DNA of 64,000 bases from Ciona intestinalis. Taxonomy: Eukaryota > Chordata > Ascidiacea > Phlebobranchia > Cionidae. The number at the start of each line of letters is the position of its first letter. Position 1 is the stretch's first letter. The position numbers and the translations under genes are program-made. The DNA lies in NCBI RefSeq assembly GCF_000224145.3, contig NC_020179.2, forward strand, positions 2,743,807 to 2,807,806. Reading direction: 5' to 3'. Below, piece after piece: positions 35,501-44,563 of the stretch. Below the pieces are notes generated by a model. That model was not told the origin of the DNA, did no database searches, and saw only the letters and a list, made by a program, of their open reading frames with translations.

Positions 35501-35970
35501 CAAGGTGTATGAACAGAACAGTCATGTTATAACGACTGTCGTTTTTTGGTCCTGCAAGGATAAAGCAAGTTACATCTATTCATACTGTGGTGCTGGTAGT
35601 TAAGGGAAATAAAATGTTACTTTAAAAAGTTGTAGCCTAGCTCATTCTAAATTACAATATTTTTTGCAGTAGTTCATCTAGATCTGTCTTGCTTAACGGA
35701 ACAAGGATTCCTGGTCCTTACTATCCTGGTTTCTTTAGAATACACGACCATGTGAGCATCAAACTAAACTCTGGTTCAGTAGTTGTAAATAACAACAGAA
35801 ATTTTGTTGCTACTGTTGGACCATCTGAAAACTTTAGTGCAACTAATGGAAGATTGGTGTATGTTGGATTAAATAGACTTGCCAACCCATCTACAATATT
35901 TGCATCAATACGAACTGGTGCTGGCTTGTGTTATGTATGTGTCAACTCAAACAAGAATGGGACAGCATAA
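20527..35970 (+). CDS. secreted VWA-CCP-EGF mosaic protein with novel C-terminal domain
   Basis: Thirty exons close in phase to 1786 aa: 20527-20749, 21184-21315, 22018-22166, 22584-22736, 23148-23322, 23649-23837, 24247-24380, 24637-24717, 24773-24932, 25761-25917, 26304-26533, 26926-27065, 27299-27398, 27730-27927, 28246-28335, 28724-28927, 29265-29412, 30088-30195, 30330-30563, 31013-31244, 31421-31567, 31698-31876, 32378-32497, 32789-32946, 33010-33463, 33794-33983, 34318-34537, 34748-34944, 35144-35301, 35670-35970. A signal peptide comes first. VWA1 (~75-277) has the metal-site motif DGSGS and LLTDG. Then one CCP, VWA2 (~341-517; DSSSS, IITDG), and CCPs to ~674. Sixteen EGF repeats follow (~675-1280), many with DEC/NDC calcium-type starts, then Cys-rich/CCP modules to ~1568 and ~218 unrecognised residues. 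No membrane segment was seen. AATAAA is at 36032. The architecture recalls SVEP1-like adhesion or complement-type proteins, but orthology is not established. Confidence 0.85.
20757..21070. repeat. ~115-bp tandem triplication in intron 1
   Basis: Three units share GGCGTT(T)GATTTTGAAAGT, AATAAA(T)ATAACCTGCTT, GGTAAAGAGTTA and CTGCTCAG. The third contains a perfect hairpin of CTTTTACGTTGGTAAAAAG type around 21020-21063. The first unit abuts the donor of exon 1. Confidence 0.75.
21432..21824. mobile_element. MITE A copy interrupted by another MITE A
   Basis: The outer copy starts AAATAGGGTGGGGGAAGACG and breaks at ~21577. Its right end (CATGTCCCATCTTTTCCTAC) resumes at ~21790. Confidence 0.8.
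21579..21785. mobile_element. MITE A copy nested in MITE A
   Basis: Complete inner copy, TAGTAGGGTGGGAAAGACGG to CCCATCTTCCCCCCACCC. It lies in intron 2 of the VWA-EGF gene. Confidence 0.85.
22216..22525 (-). mobile_element. SINE, reverse
   Basis: Tail CCTCGCGAAGCCGGAAAACG, body CTCGTGCCAGCTTACGAGTT, and a degenerate head (CATCGGTTACAATGCGAACA). Confidence 0.85.
22855..23044. mobile_element. MITE A copy
   Basis: TATAGTACTGTGGGGGAAGA to CTTGTCTTCCCCCACCCTAC. Full length, in intron 4 of the VWA-EGF gene. Confidence 0.9.
23459..23588. mobile_element. MITE A copy, right end truncated
   Basis: TATAGTAGGGTGGGTCAAGA through TTTGTTTACTACCAAAA, where it stops. Confidence 0.85.
23892..24206 (-). mobile_element. 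SINE, reverse, nearly complete
   Basis: Tail GAATGAATAAATGTAACTTA, body with GTTAAGAGTCTTGCC and GGGCGTAGG-type core, and the head ending GTGCTAACCAACTGTG. It sits ~40 bases before the acceptor of the second VWA domain's first exon. Confidence 0.85.
25006..25305 (+). mobile_element. SINE, complete reference copy
   Basis: The best copy here. tRNA-like head GGCGCCGTGGCATAGTGGTT with A-box and B-box-like GGGTTCAGGGCTCGA. Core TGTCCTTGGGCAAGACACTT. Tail CACGCGAGGATAAAGTAAGT ending in ATTC repeats. The layout fits an ascidian composite SINE. Confidence 0.9.
25932..26156. mobile_element. two SINE tails in inverted orientation
   Basis: A reverse-orientation tail (25932-26040), with ACAGTCGTTATAACACGGATT doubled, meets a direct tail (26045-26156) head to head at GTGGGTGATAATG. 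Together they form a large imperfect palindrome in an intron of the VWA-EGF gene. Confidence 0.8.
27140..27262. mobile_element. MITE A copy, core deleted
   Basis: TATAGAGTAGGGTAGGGAAG to TTACCCCACAGTACTATATG. About 75 bases of core are missing. Confidence 0.8.
27512..27612 (+). mobile_element. SINE tail fragment
   Basis: GTAACATACTTGGTAACTCG through CCTCACGAGGATAAATAAGT. Confidence 0.75.
27985..28035. repeat. family R4 fragment
   Basis: Shares GGACCTCACCCACATAGAAT and ATGGCGTGCCACGCTGCA with copies near 36356, 51896 and 52886. Confidence 0.6.
28391..28710 (+). mobile_element. SINE, complete
   Basis: Head GGCGCCCTGGCAAAATGGTT, core GTGGGCGTATGTGACTTATG, tail GGCCACACAAAGATAATGTA. It ends ~15 bases before the acceptor of an EGF exon. 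Confidence 0.85.
29030..29120. repeat. family R3 copy, diverged
   Basis: TTATTTCGTCTCTTCGGTCA to AAAACAACAGTTGTTAAAAT. Confidence 0.6.
29433..29745 (+). mobile_element. SINE with an assembly gap
   Basis: Head GGCGCAGTAGCATAGTGGTT and tail GGCCACGCGAAGATAAAGTA. The middle is replaced by 50 N (29527-29576). Confidence 0.9.
29788..29945. repeat. family R3 copy
   Basis: TTTATTTGTCTCTTCGATTA, AGCAAAGATTTAGAAATATT and ACTACAGTTGTTAAAACATA. It ends in AAATAAGCGTGGTCGCTACA. Confidence 0.75.
30600..30885 (+). mobile_element. SINE, diverged
   Basis: Head remnant TACCTCAGAGGTAATAGGCT and body TCTTTGGGCAAAACGCT. The tail segment GAACTGTCGTTTTT-like is present about three times before GCGAGATTAAAGTAAGTTAC. 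Confidence 0.8.
31905..32300. repeat. family R3, three tandem copies (~130 bp each)
   Basis: Each unit has TTATCTCTTCGATTACGGTA-type sequence, GAAGATTTAGAAATATTTTA, and ATAGCGACAAAACAACAGTT, separated by CCTGGGTAAGGTC-like spacers. All lie in one intron of the VWA-EGF gene. Confidence 0.85.
34110..34232 (-). repeat. family R3 copy, reverse
   Basis: AACAACTGTTGTTTTGTCGC through CGCTACCGTAATCGAAGAGA, the reverse complement of the triplicated unit at 31905. Confidence 0.75.
34590..34642 (+). mobile_element. SINE tail fragment
   Basis: CATGCTATGTGAGGATAGAT followed by AAGTTGCATTCATC. Confidence 0.5.
35318..35580 (+). mobile_element. SINE, head lost
   Basis: Contains GCTGCTACCATTCTTGATGT, GACAATTGCTCCAACCCAGT and the tail CCTGCAAGGATAAAGCAAGT. 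It lies in the last intron of the VWA-EGF gene. Confidence 0.8.
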
Positions 35971-36031
35971 GTTTTCACTGCCATTGTAACAATCTTGAGC
36001 TTTTTTAATGTGCCGAAACAAATTGTTTTGT

Positions 36032-36037
36032 AATAAA
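36032..36037 (+). terminator. polyadenylation signal AATAAA of the VWA-EGF gene
   Basis: AATAAA lies 62 bases after the stop codon. Confidence 0.6.
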
Positions 36038-36249
36038 GTAAATCACAACAAGCAAAATTTTGTTTAGGAAATCAGCCCTTGTTTTTAAGAATTCTGGACA
36101 CACTTTGGTTTTGTATGTTACAAACTTAGGTTGATTATTATCATTGAGTGATTCCATTTTTGAAAACAGTTAGCAAATACCCTAAATGTCTTGCTATTAC
36201 GCAAAGTAACGAATCCAGTAACCTTAGATATTCAACATTGAGAATGTGG

Positions 36250-36550
36250 TGTAATGGCCACCCGGGCTGGCTTACATTTTCTACAACTGTGTCTTTTCAT
36301 TTAAGACACCTCTGGAAAAGCGCCAGTCTTCTTAAACTGGGAAGGTCCACGCAGTAGCACCCGGGTGTTGGGGTAATGGGTCAATTGTGGCCTTGACGTG
36401 CCTAGCTGCGGGACCTCACCCACATAGGATAGAATTCCATTTAAGACAGGAGTCTATCTGATCTACTGTGGCAAGTATCATTCCAATACCTTTATATGTT
36501 CTACAAAGCAGAATGTGGTGCAGCAGCCACGTGGGTTAGGTCATATTTCC
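36250..36550. repeat. family R4, one main copy with related pieces
   Basis: GGGTGTTGGGGTAATGGGTC through GGACCTCACCCACATAGG at 36363-36430. It is flanked by two AATGTGGTG(T/C)A...CC-GGG-like pieces at 36243 and 36510. No gene was seen between 35971 and 36844. Confidence 0.55.
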
Positions 36551-36844
36551 CAAAATTGTTTTTGTTTAGGTTTACTACGCTTCGTGTCTAACTTGCGTAA
36601 TATTGCAACAGACTTTTGTTGATATATGTGACGTAACTTATAAGCGTCACTTCCTTTTATAATGATGTCAAAAGTGGAAGTTACGTAATCCTGTGTAGTT
36701 TTTGGTAACTTTAACAACAATATTATTCTGAGAACATGGTTTGGTAAATCAGATGACGCTTGTATAAATTTAATAACATAGCAGAACTAAGTCTGCTTGT
36801 TCATGAGCTCTCCTTAACTATAAGATGTAATACTTTTAACAACT

Positions 36845-37190
36845 TGGCGCCGTGGTGTAGTGGTTAGCGCGCCNNNNNNNNNNNNNNNNNNNNNNNNNNN
36901 NNNNNNNNNNNNNNNNNNNNNNNGGCTCGACACTGCTACCATTGTGGGCGTATGTGTCCTTGGGCAAGACACTTAACGGCAATTGCTCCAACCCAGTGGT
37001 CACTAATGGGTTGTCTAAATTATCAGCCATACATAAAAAAAAGAAAAAATCCAAAAAAAAATAATTACCCACAAAGTGACGTACATGGTAACTCGTAAGC
37101 TGGCACGAGGTGTTAAACCCGTGTGATAACGACTGTCGTTTTCCGGCCACGCGAGGATAAAGTAAGTTACATTCATTCATTCATACATTC
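36845..37190 (+). mobile_element. SINE with an assembly gap
   Basis: Head GGCGCCGTGGTGTAGTGGTT, 50 N at 36874-36923, then a complete body and the tail CACGCGAGGATAAAGTAAGT. Confidence 0.9.
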
Positions 37191-37827
37191 AACTTGACCA
37201 TGCTAGAGAATGGTTTCAGGAAGGAGTTAAAATGCTTGCAAAAAAACTGATGCCCATAAAAAGTGTTTTGATGATGGTGATATGTCATTGTTATCATTCT
37301 GTGACAGGTAATTCCACTTGGCAATGATAAAAAATAACACAACCAAACAAAAAAGCCAAACAACCAAATCATACAAAGTTATTATACTAAATTTTTCACA
37401 GTTGAGTTGAGTTTATTGAATTAGCGAAATTGCAGTGGAATAAAATACGCATCACGTCGCAAAACTCAACGGCTGTTAGAAGATTTTTAGGCAAAGGACC
37501 TTGCCATTGAAATGTGGGCGACACAGCCATGTGGAATGCGGTAAAGTGACCACTGAAAACGCCGCAAGAAAAAGAAATATAAGAATATAAAGTCATCTGT
37601 TCACTGTACAAGTATATACACTGGACATGGTCGCAAGTAATGGTAATATGTCTAATTTGAATTGGGAGAATATAAGAGGGCCGAAAAAGTAATACTGATT
37701 TGAATTCTGTACAAGGGTATTTAGTCAAGGGAGCATGTTAGGGAGTAGTAGCAAGGTTTTCTTGGATATAATTATTGAGCGACAAGATTTTAACTGACAT
37801 ACGCTTGCTGGACTACAGGTGGTTGCC

Positions 37828-38253
37828 ATGGCAACAAACTGCCGGCTACGCAAATATCATTTTCAACTTGGGTATATTCCACCAGTAGAGGGCGCACCTG
37901 CACGCAGGTGGTTCGTGTGCAAAGCGTCATGTCATGTCTTGCGTTACGTGTTGAAGCTGCGAGGGTTAATGCGGCACCACTACAATAGCATTGTTAATAG
38001 AGCTACTAAGTTATTAAGAACGGTTGTCCAGCCACCCTTGGTAATTAGAATTAAAGCGGCCAGAAAACAACAACCAAAGCGAAAACAAACAGAAAACGTG
38101 AACTCGTTTCGAGCGATAAAGAAACTAACTTTTAAAAAGAAAATATTAACCAATAAAACAATCAACGTACAAGCTTGCTACGGGAGGAGATATTTACATA
38201 AGAACATAAAGAAAATAAAAGCGACTATTTGTATGCGACAATATAGCTGTTAA
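37828..38253 (+). CDS. hypothetical intronless basic protein, 141 aa
   Basis: Not recognised. The ATG at 37828 has a good context (GCCATGG) and the frame stays open for 141 codons. The product is very rich in Lys and Arg (for example KQQPKRKQ and LTFKKKI) with scattered Cys and His, and has no signal peptide or membrane segment. AATAAA follows at 38362, about 110 bases after the stop, which supports a real transcript. It lies between the convergent VWA-EGF and cyclin genes. A nuclear or nucleolar role is conceivable from charge alone. A chance ORF remains possible. Confidence 0.35.
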   Translation: MATNCRLRKYHFQLGYIPPVEGAPARRWFVCKASCHVLRYVLKLRGLMRHHYNSIVNRATKLLRTVVQPPLVIRIKAARKQQPKRKQTENVNSFRAIKKLTFKKKILTNKTINVQACYGRRYLHKNIKKIKATICMRQYSC

Positions 38254-38361
38254 CATGGGAAATTTAGAAGCTGAACACCTAACACCGAACATTTATCTCA
38301 CCATGCTTCGCATATAACACACGCGCTGAACAAAAAGATTTAAAACTATTGTGTTAAAAAA

Positions 38362-38367
38362 AATAAA
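38362..38367 (+). terminator. AATAAA after the orphan basic ORF
   Basis: Polyadenylation hexamer ~110 bases past the stop at 38253. Confidence 0.35.
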
Positions 38368-38644
38368 CATTTTCTAAGTATATATTATTATTATTAAAAG
38401 AAAGAAAAAACTGCATTCCCTAACTGAGAATAAAGCAAAGGAAATAAGGTTCTTGTACCACCAGCATATCATAGCTGGTGTCACAGTAAGAAGAGGATAG
38501 AATACTGTAATGCCACCACACAGTACCTCTGTGTAATCAGCATTATGCAGAAAAGTTTCATAGACATATGGGGTAAGAAAATTTTTTTACGACTACAAAA
38601 TTATTATTTACATTTCTAAAAATAAAACTGGATTTCATCTCGTG

Positions 38645-41449
38645 TTATTTGGCAGTTTGCAGCTTGAATCCTTCGCCAGGGTAACGCATGCAATCAACAT
38701 CAAGCATGGATGAAGGCCTGAAATAGCAAGATGCTTGCATTCCACATCTTTTATTAACAGGGGGTGTGAACTCTTCAACCTTGCATGGTAAATTGCCGCA
38801 AGCTTCTGTGTAAAGCGTGATTGGTTTTTATATACGTCATAAACATAGCTGTTACACACAACAAATAATATTAGTTGTTACACACCAGTAAATATAACCA
38901 AGAAATTTTTCGAAGTTTTTTCGAAGTTTTTTTCATCAGATACACTAGTCAAAAATTTTAACATTTTGAAAAGTATTTTCAACAAATATAGTAGCCCTAA
39001 TTAAAGCTTAAACATAAAATATAAAACAGTCCCAATACAAATGTATTGGGACAGTTATAAAACCACTTATCTGTCTTATTTATACTATGGGACCTATGGG
39101 TAACAATAAAATGTAAAATCAATTCTCTTGACTAAATATGACTATACTGTTTGAGTGTTTGTGTTATTTAATACCTATTTGGCTACCAAAACTAAGAGTA
39201 GGCTTTCTGAGTCTGAATAGTGAAATCGAAGCTCCAAACTTTACCAATTCATTTACTTTCTGTTCCAAATACAATACTCAAATACACTCATAATAGTTTG
39301 TGGTTTCTCAATTACCTGCACTTAATGTAACTAACTGAGTGTCAAATCTCTCTTGTCTATACATAATAAACAAGTTGAAACCAGTTTGTGGCGGCCTTAC
39401 ATTCTAATTCAAACAGGTTTTAACTAGTTGAAACCAGTTTTTGGTGGCTAACCTTTTAATTTAAGTAAGTTAAACCAGCAAAAAACGGATTGCAGCAGCT
39501 TTACTTCTAATTTAAACAAGTTTTAACCAGTGGAAACCAGTTTGTATTTGCTTTACCTTGTAATTTAAGCAGGTTAAACCAGCAAAAAACAGTCCAGCAA
39601 AAAACAGTAGCAGCTTTTTCTGATTTAGGTAGTTTAAACCAGTTGAAACCAGTTTGTAGTGGCTTTGTTTACTAACCTTCCAATTTCGTTTTTCCTGATT
39701 TCACAATCTCTGCATAAGTTGGAGGTTTTGAAAGATCTTGATTTTCGTCTCCTTCTCCCTCGGATGCAGTGAGCGTGTTATCTGTATCGTAACCATCACT
39801 AGCTGTGTCCTCCATCACCACATCATTATGGTGGGTGTAGTCATGATGCAAAGTGTGCTGTGGGGGGTAGACCAACTTGCTTGAGTCCTCCTAAGTAAAA
39901 ATGGGTAAGTAGTAAGTAAAAATTGGTTAAGTAGTAAAAAAGTAAAAAATGGGCAAGTAGTAAAAAAAGTAAAAAATGGGTAAGTAGTAAAAAAAGTAAA
40001 AAATGGGTAAGTAGTAAGTAAAAAATGGGTAAGTAGTAAAAAAAGTAAAAAATGGGCAAGTAGTAAAAAAGTAAAAAATGGGCAAGTAGTAAAAAAAGTA
40101 AAAAATGGGTAAGTAGTAAAAAAAGTAAAAAATGGGCAAGTAGTAAAAAAAGTAAAAAATGGGTAAGTAGTAAAAAAAGTAAAAAATGGGTAAGTAGTAA
40201 AAAAAGTAAAAAATGGGTAAGTACTAAGTAGTAAAAAAAATAAAAAATCAAGGTCTGAAAACGTTAACCCTAAATTTGAAACAAGAGATATCATATGTTT
40301 GGCACCCAAGTTTAGCACCTTAAATTATATTTACTCTGGTTTTGGGTATATATACAAACAAAAACCCAAAGTATATTGCATTCGAACTTTTAACCAATGG
40401 GGTTTCTAAATTTAAAAAACTATTTGAAACTGCATTTTGCAATGTCACTCTCGATTGTTTTTAAATTCAAAATATGTTACACGTCCATGCTGACAATGTT
40501 ACCCAGATTTTTTTTTGGAAAAAAATAGAAAATGTTACCCTTATGCTAACTATGTCACCCAAGATGTTTCCAAAAATGTAAAAATTATCACGCTTATGCT
40601 GACAGGTGACCATATCACTTACTTTTTCATCATTTCCAACATCAGAAATATCATCACGATCATCGTAAACGTCATCACTGAGTATTTCCATGATTTTGTG
40701 ACGACATTTCATTAACTCATCGGTCGTGATCTGTATAATATTCATTGTTTGAACACAATAGATATTATGTGGTACAATAGGAAGCCATCAAGGTAGACAG
40801 GATGCAGCTTGAAAATGACAACAATACAGAATACACACATCAGACTATGACTGTATACACAACTAATCATACTCAAACAACAGAGCGATAAAATAAAGTT
40901 AAATGATTTGAACTTGGCCCTGTATGTCAGACTAGCTTCAATATCAAATAGATGGCTAACCAGTTGTTTAAATACAGTTTCATATATGTTCTTCACTTCT
41001 TTATATATATTATCCACTAACACAAGAAAAAATGGCATAAAACAAGTCAGTTTACTGTTTTTTATGTCTGTAACTCTATAAATGTATTAGTAGCATCAAT
41101 CCTACATTATCAGTTTGCGGTAAAATTTAAACTTTTAAATTACAATACGATATTTGTGGACTGAGTCCCAGGTCCTTGACAAGGACCACACCAATAGAAC
41201 ATATATGTTATAACATACCTTTGACATGACTTGCAACTGTCCTGAGATACAGGTCCATTTTGCAGCATCTTGCGTCAAACTTTCTAAATCGATCGACAAC
41301 AGTGCGAGGGCAACCACGGCTGAGGGGAATAACGCAACGTCATAATGACACATCAAGTACTTAAGCTGATGTATGAGGTGTTGGGAGTGAACAGAGAGCG
41401 GTACGCTGGTAACGAGGTCACTAAGATGGCAACATCCAAGCACAAGATA
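38645..41449 (-). CDS. cyclin-box protein, 3' part (D-type-like)
   Basis: Four exons, high to low, join in phase to 237 aa ending in a stop: 41449-41219, 40730-40623, 39890-39677, 38805-38645. The first two encode what looks like a C-terminal cyclin box: helices around LIHQLKYLMCHYDVALFPSA, VVALALLSIDLE, then ITTDELMKCRHKIMEIL. This parallels the D-type pattern PPSMIATGS...LLAKIT-TDVDCLKACQEQIE as I remember it. The tail is acidic and PEST-like (DGYDTDNTLTASEGEGDENQ), followed by PPTYAEIVKSGK and a Cys-containing C-terminus (CRYF-like RPSSMLDVDCMRYPGEG). The amino-terminal cyclin box, which carries most CDK contacts, was not found. It may lie in or beyond the gap at 42111-42160. The alternative is a G- or I-type cyclin. 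Confidence 0.55.
39373..39668. repeat. intronic tandem repeat (AACCAGTTTGTGGTGGC-type)
   Basis: Five or more imperfect units contain GTTGAAACCAGTTTGT and AATTTAA-CA-GTTTAAACCAG. They lie in the last intron of the cyclin gene and end just before the 39677 donor. Confidence 0.75.
39898..40250. repeat. ~27-bp minisatellite
   Basis: About thirteen units of AAAAAATGGGTAAGTAGT plus AAAAAAAGT. On the minus strand this is a long T-rich tract (TTTTTTACTTTTTTTACTAC) leading into the TTTTTACTTAG acceptor of the cyclin exon at 39890. Confidence 0.9.
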
Positions 41450-41524
41450 CTGATGAATGAAAAACAGATTGTTACAAATTATTTTTTATGTATGTTACAG
41501 TTGTTACAAAGAAAATTTAAAACA

Positions 41525-41710
41525 TTGGTGAGGAGAGAAGGGACAACTTTTCATTCTATTTCTTCGTCCCATTTAGTAGTAAACAAAGAACATTTAAATA
41601 ATTTTAAAACCGTATCCTTACGACTCTCATAGATCTTAATAGTTAAACCACAATCAGGATATTCGGATATTATTTGATAAAGGTGTCCTATATGACCCCA
41701 CAGTACTATA
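41525..41710. mobile_element. MITE A copy, left end diverged
   Basis: GGTGAGGAGAGAAGGGACAA to TGACCCCACAGTACTATA. It lies upstream of the first cyclin exon found. Confidence 0.8.
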
Positions 41711-41969
41711 TTTTTTGATATTTCATTATTTGTTAGACTTCATTTTTGTTTGCTAGATATATCACTTTATCTCGACTGTTATTTTGTAGCGAGAATAGGC
41801 AATTTTATGAACACTAGAGCAGGGCCAAATTCCTGTAAATATTCTCGGTTATCAGATTGTTAGAATTTATGAAGATTCAAATTCATTATCTATATTGATA
41901 TTGTTGTACAGCGAGGCACACTAGGGACTTTGGGATCAAGCCTACATGTGGCCATACACCCAAACACCT

Positions 41970-42110
41970 ATTAGTAGGTTTGGGAGGATGGGACACCTTT
42001 TTATTCTATTTTTTCATCCCATTTGGTAGTAAACAAAGAACATTTAAAGAATTATAAAACGGTATCTCATGACTCCATAGACGTTGTTATTTGTCTAAAC
42101 ATGATGGTAT
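41970..42110. mobile_element. MITE A copy running into an assembly gap
   Basis: TTAGTAGGTTTGGGAGGATG through TCTAAACATGATGGTAT, then 50 N (42111-42160). The other end is not seen beyond the gap. Confidence 0.8.
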
Positions 42111-42160
42111 NNNNNNNNNNNNNNNNNNNNNNNNNNNNNNNNNNNNNNNNNNNNNNNNNN

Positions 42161-44563
42161 TAACCCAGTTCACAGCTGAGTGTCGTTCAGTCTACTTTTC
42201 TCCCTTTATCTCTTTTTGATATCGCGCTCAAATGCTCTTAATTACTGAGCTCGCGCACCGCTAGCGCAATGAAGGTTCCCTGGTCGTATGTTAGCAGGAA
42301 AGAGTGTTTTCCAGCTGATTAATTACGACGTATTGAATTTAGGTGGGCGAATAATACGGGGAATTGCACCCACATTTAACGTAGTAAACCACACACAGTA
42401 CACTGCGCTAAGGTTTTAATTTACAGGTTTCTAAGCAATGGTGAATCGTAGCCGCGTCACGTCAACTCACATCCGCTGTATGACAAGGAAACGAAACGGT
42501 TTGGGTTTTGTTTACATTATAGTACCGAAGTTACAGATTCGCTCCCTTGTTTAAAAAATAACGTTCCTTTGTTCGCTTACGCGTTACAAAATATGATGCA
42601 ATATTTTCCAATATTGCGCAATAAAGAATATAATCAGGAAACTGCGTGGCGAAATAACCGCTACTGTTGAATTCATTTCCTCTTAGCAACAAAGTTTCAA
42701 GGTGACTTTGCGTGAGACGTGGCAGTAGAACACACAATCTCTGTTGTAAGATAGCGAAAGTGCGTAGAGTGATTCGTGTCAAGCCAGTTCTTTGTGATGG
42801 TTGCGTAAGGTTTCTTAATCGAAACGCTCGAGTGCCTAGCGTTACAGTTCAATTCGTACTTAACGTCACGAGAATAATTCCCAAATTAAAATGTCATTGT
42901 CAGCGCATTAGTAATAAACTGCGCAAACATTTTTTCAATTATTAATATTTTATTAAAGCGGAAAATAATGAAGTACCGTAGGTTTTGTTCTTGAGATAAA
43001 TAACCGGCCCTCTTATTCAACGTCAATCTAAATAAAACCCAATTTTTCCTAATGAGAAATAGAATGTGGGAATGGATCAACACGAAACAAGACCCACAAC
43101 AATGGTATTGAATTTAACAAAGGAATTTGTAGAGCGCCGTATAACACATGCTCAAACAGATACAAATATTCACGTCCTTTGTTGCGTCCAAATCAATTGT
43201 CCACGGCGCTTCGCCTTTTATTTTAAGAAGCTACGACACAGTAGGATAGCGTCCCATGAAAGCGTAATAATATTTGCTATGGGCACAAAGGCGAAGCGAA
43301 AGAACTGGGCGCAGTTTGTCGTGACGCTGTAATAAAAGAGACGTGAATGAGACCGCGTACGCCTCGAGAGCGTCCAGAGTGCTTTACTACCTACACGACT
43401 TAAGAAATCCTCACTTATACAAAAAAGGAGTGTTTCTCGGTTACGCCACGACTGGATTTTAAACCCAGGAGCGCGCAATTTCCGTTGCTCTTCATCTGGG
43501 CTGTACTTAAAATTAAATTTAAAATGGCGCCATTTTTTGGCTCCAACATTACAAAAGATGGTGCAATTTTTAACTTTTTATTTCAAGCATTCAAGTAAAT
43601 TATTAACCAATTTCACTGATTGAAGTCTTGGAGCCACTGACCAGAAATCATCTTTTCAGTTTCAATCAATCATTATATATACATTTCATTTGTGGCAAAT
43701 TTGAAGAAGAAATTGGCAAACCATTAAACCAGTAACATTTCATTTTTGCCAAAGCTTTATAGCATAAGGTACATGAAGAAAGAAGAAATGCAACAACATT
43801 TCAAATTATAAATAAGAATAAATAAGAAAAACCCCCCCCATCCTGTTATGAATACATCAACTGTCAGCATGTGTATGTCATAGCATTGTAGGCTTATTTG
43901 AAACAAGTACAATGAAATGTTATGAAACATAAAGTATAGCAATTGAATTTAAATATAACTAGATTTAAAGGACCTCATTCACATTGAACTAAGTATATTA
44001 AAACCACTTCAATAAGAACAGCACAGTTTTATAGAGGCAATTATCTCTGCATCTACCTGAACTCTATTTTTTTTACTCCCAAGAAAAACAAACAACTAGC
44101 AACCCAAGCAGTCTGTGAGCAAACAGATAGGACGCCAAATAAACAAAGTCGGCCGTTTAAATTCCTATCTGTTTTAACCTCAACTGCTTTTACCGAGTAT
44201 AGATTTGAATATGCTATTATTCAATTTGTAAAAAAAAAGATTGTACAAAAAAAGAAACAAAATTTGGTTGCAAAAACAGAATATTTAGGTTCAGGCTACA
44301 GTAGTGTATTATTTTACACCTACAGTAAAATGCATTTTCTGTATTTCAAAGCTGTATTAAAGTAGCTGAATAACATTATCAATGCTAAAGACTAGCACAC
44401 ACGCCTATATGGCTTAACCTACAGCTACAGTAAGCAAAACAAATTCTATGTATTAATTTCAAACAATAAAAAATCACAAAAAAATGCTTTAGGGATACAT
44501 TACATACATTTGGTGATTTACATCCAGCTTATTAAACTAAATCACAAAACTTATAATAATTAC
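42161..44563. other. no supported gene
   Basis: The 42170-43500 part is less AT-rich and has ORFs on both strands (plus 43066-43332, minus 42531-42782, minus 43218-43478) without a family pattern or consistent splice signals. 43500-44560 is AT-rich and non-coding in appearance. Confidence 0.4.

Noticed and set aside
39815-40318. Long minus-strand ORFs rich in Phe/Leu/Tyr
   Set aside because: They are translations of the 27-bp minisatellite in three frames.
42531-43478. Overlapping ORFs on both strands
   Set aside because: No splice-consistent model and no recognisable domain. They were checked for a cyclin N-terminal box and none was seen.
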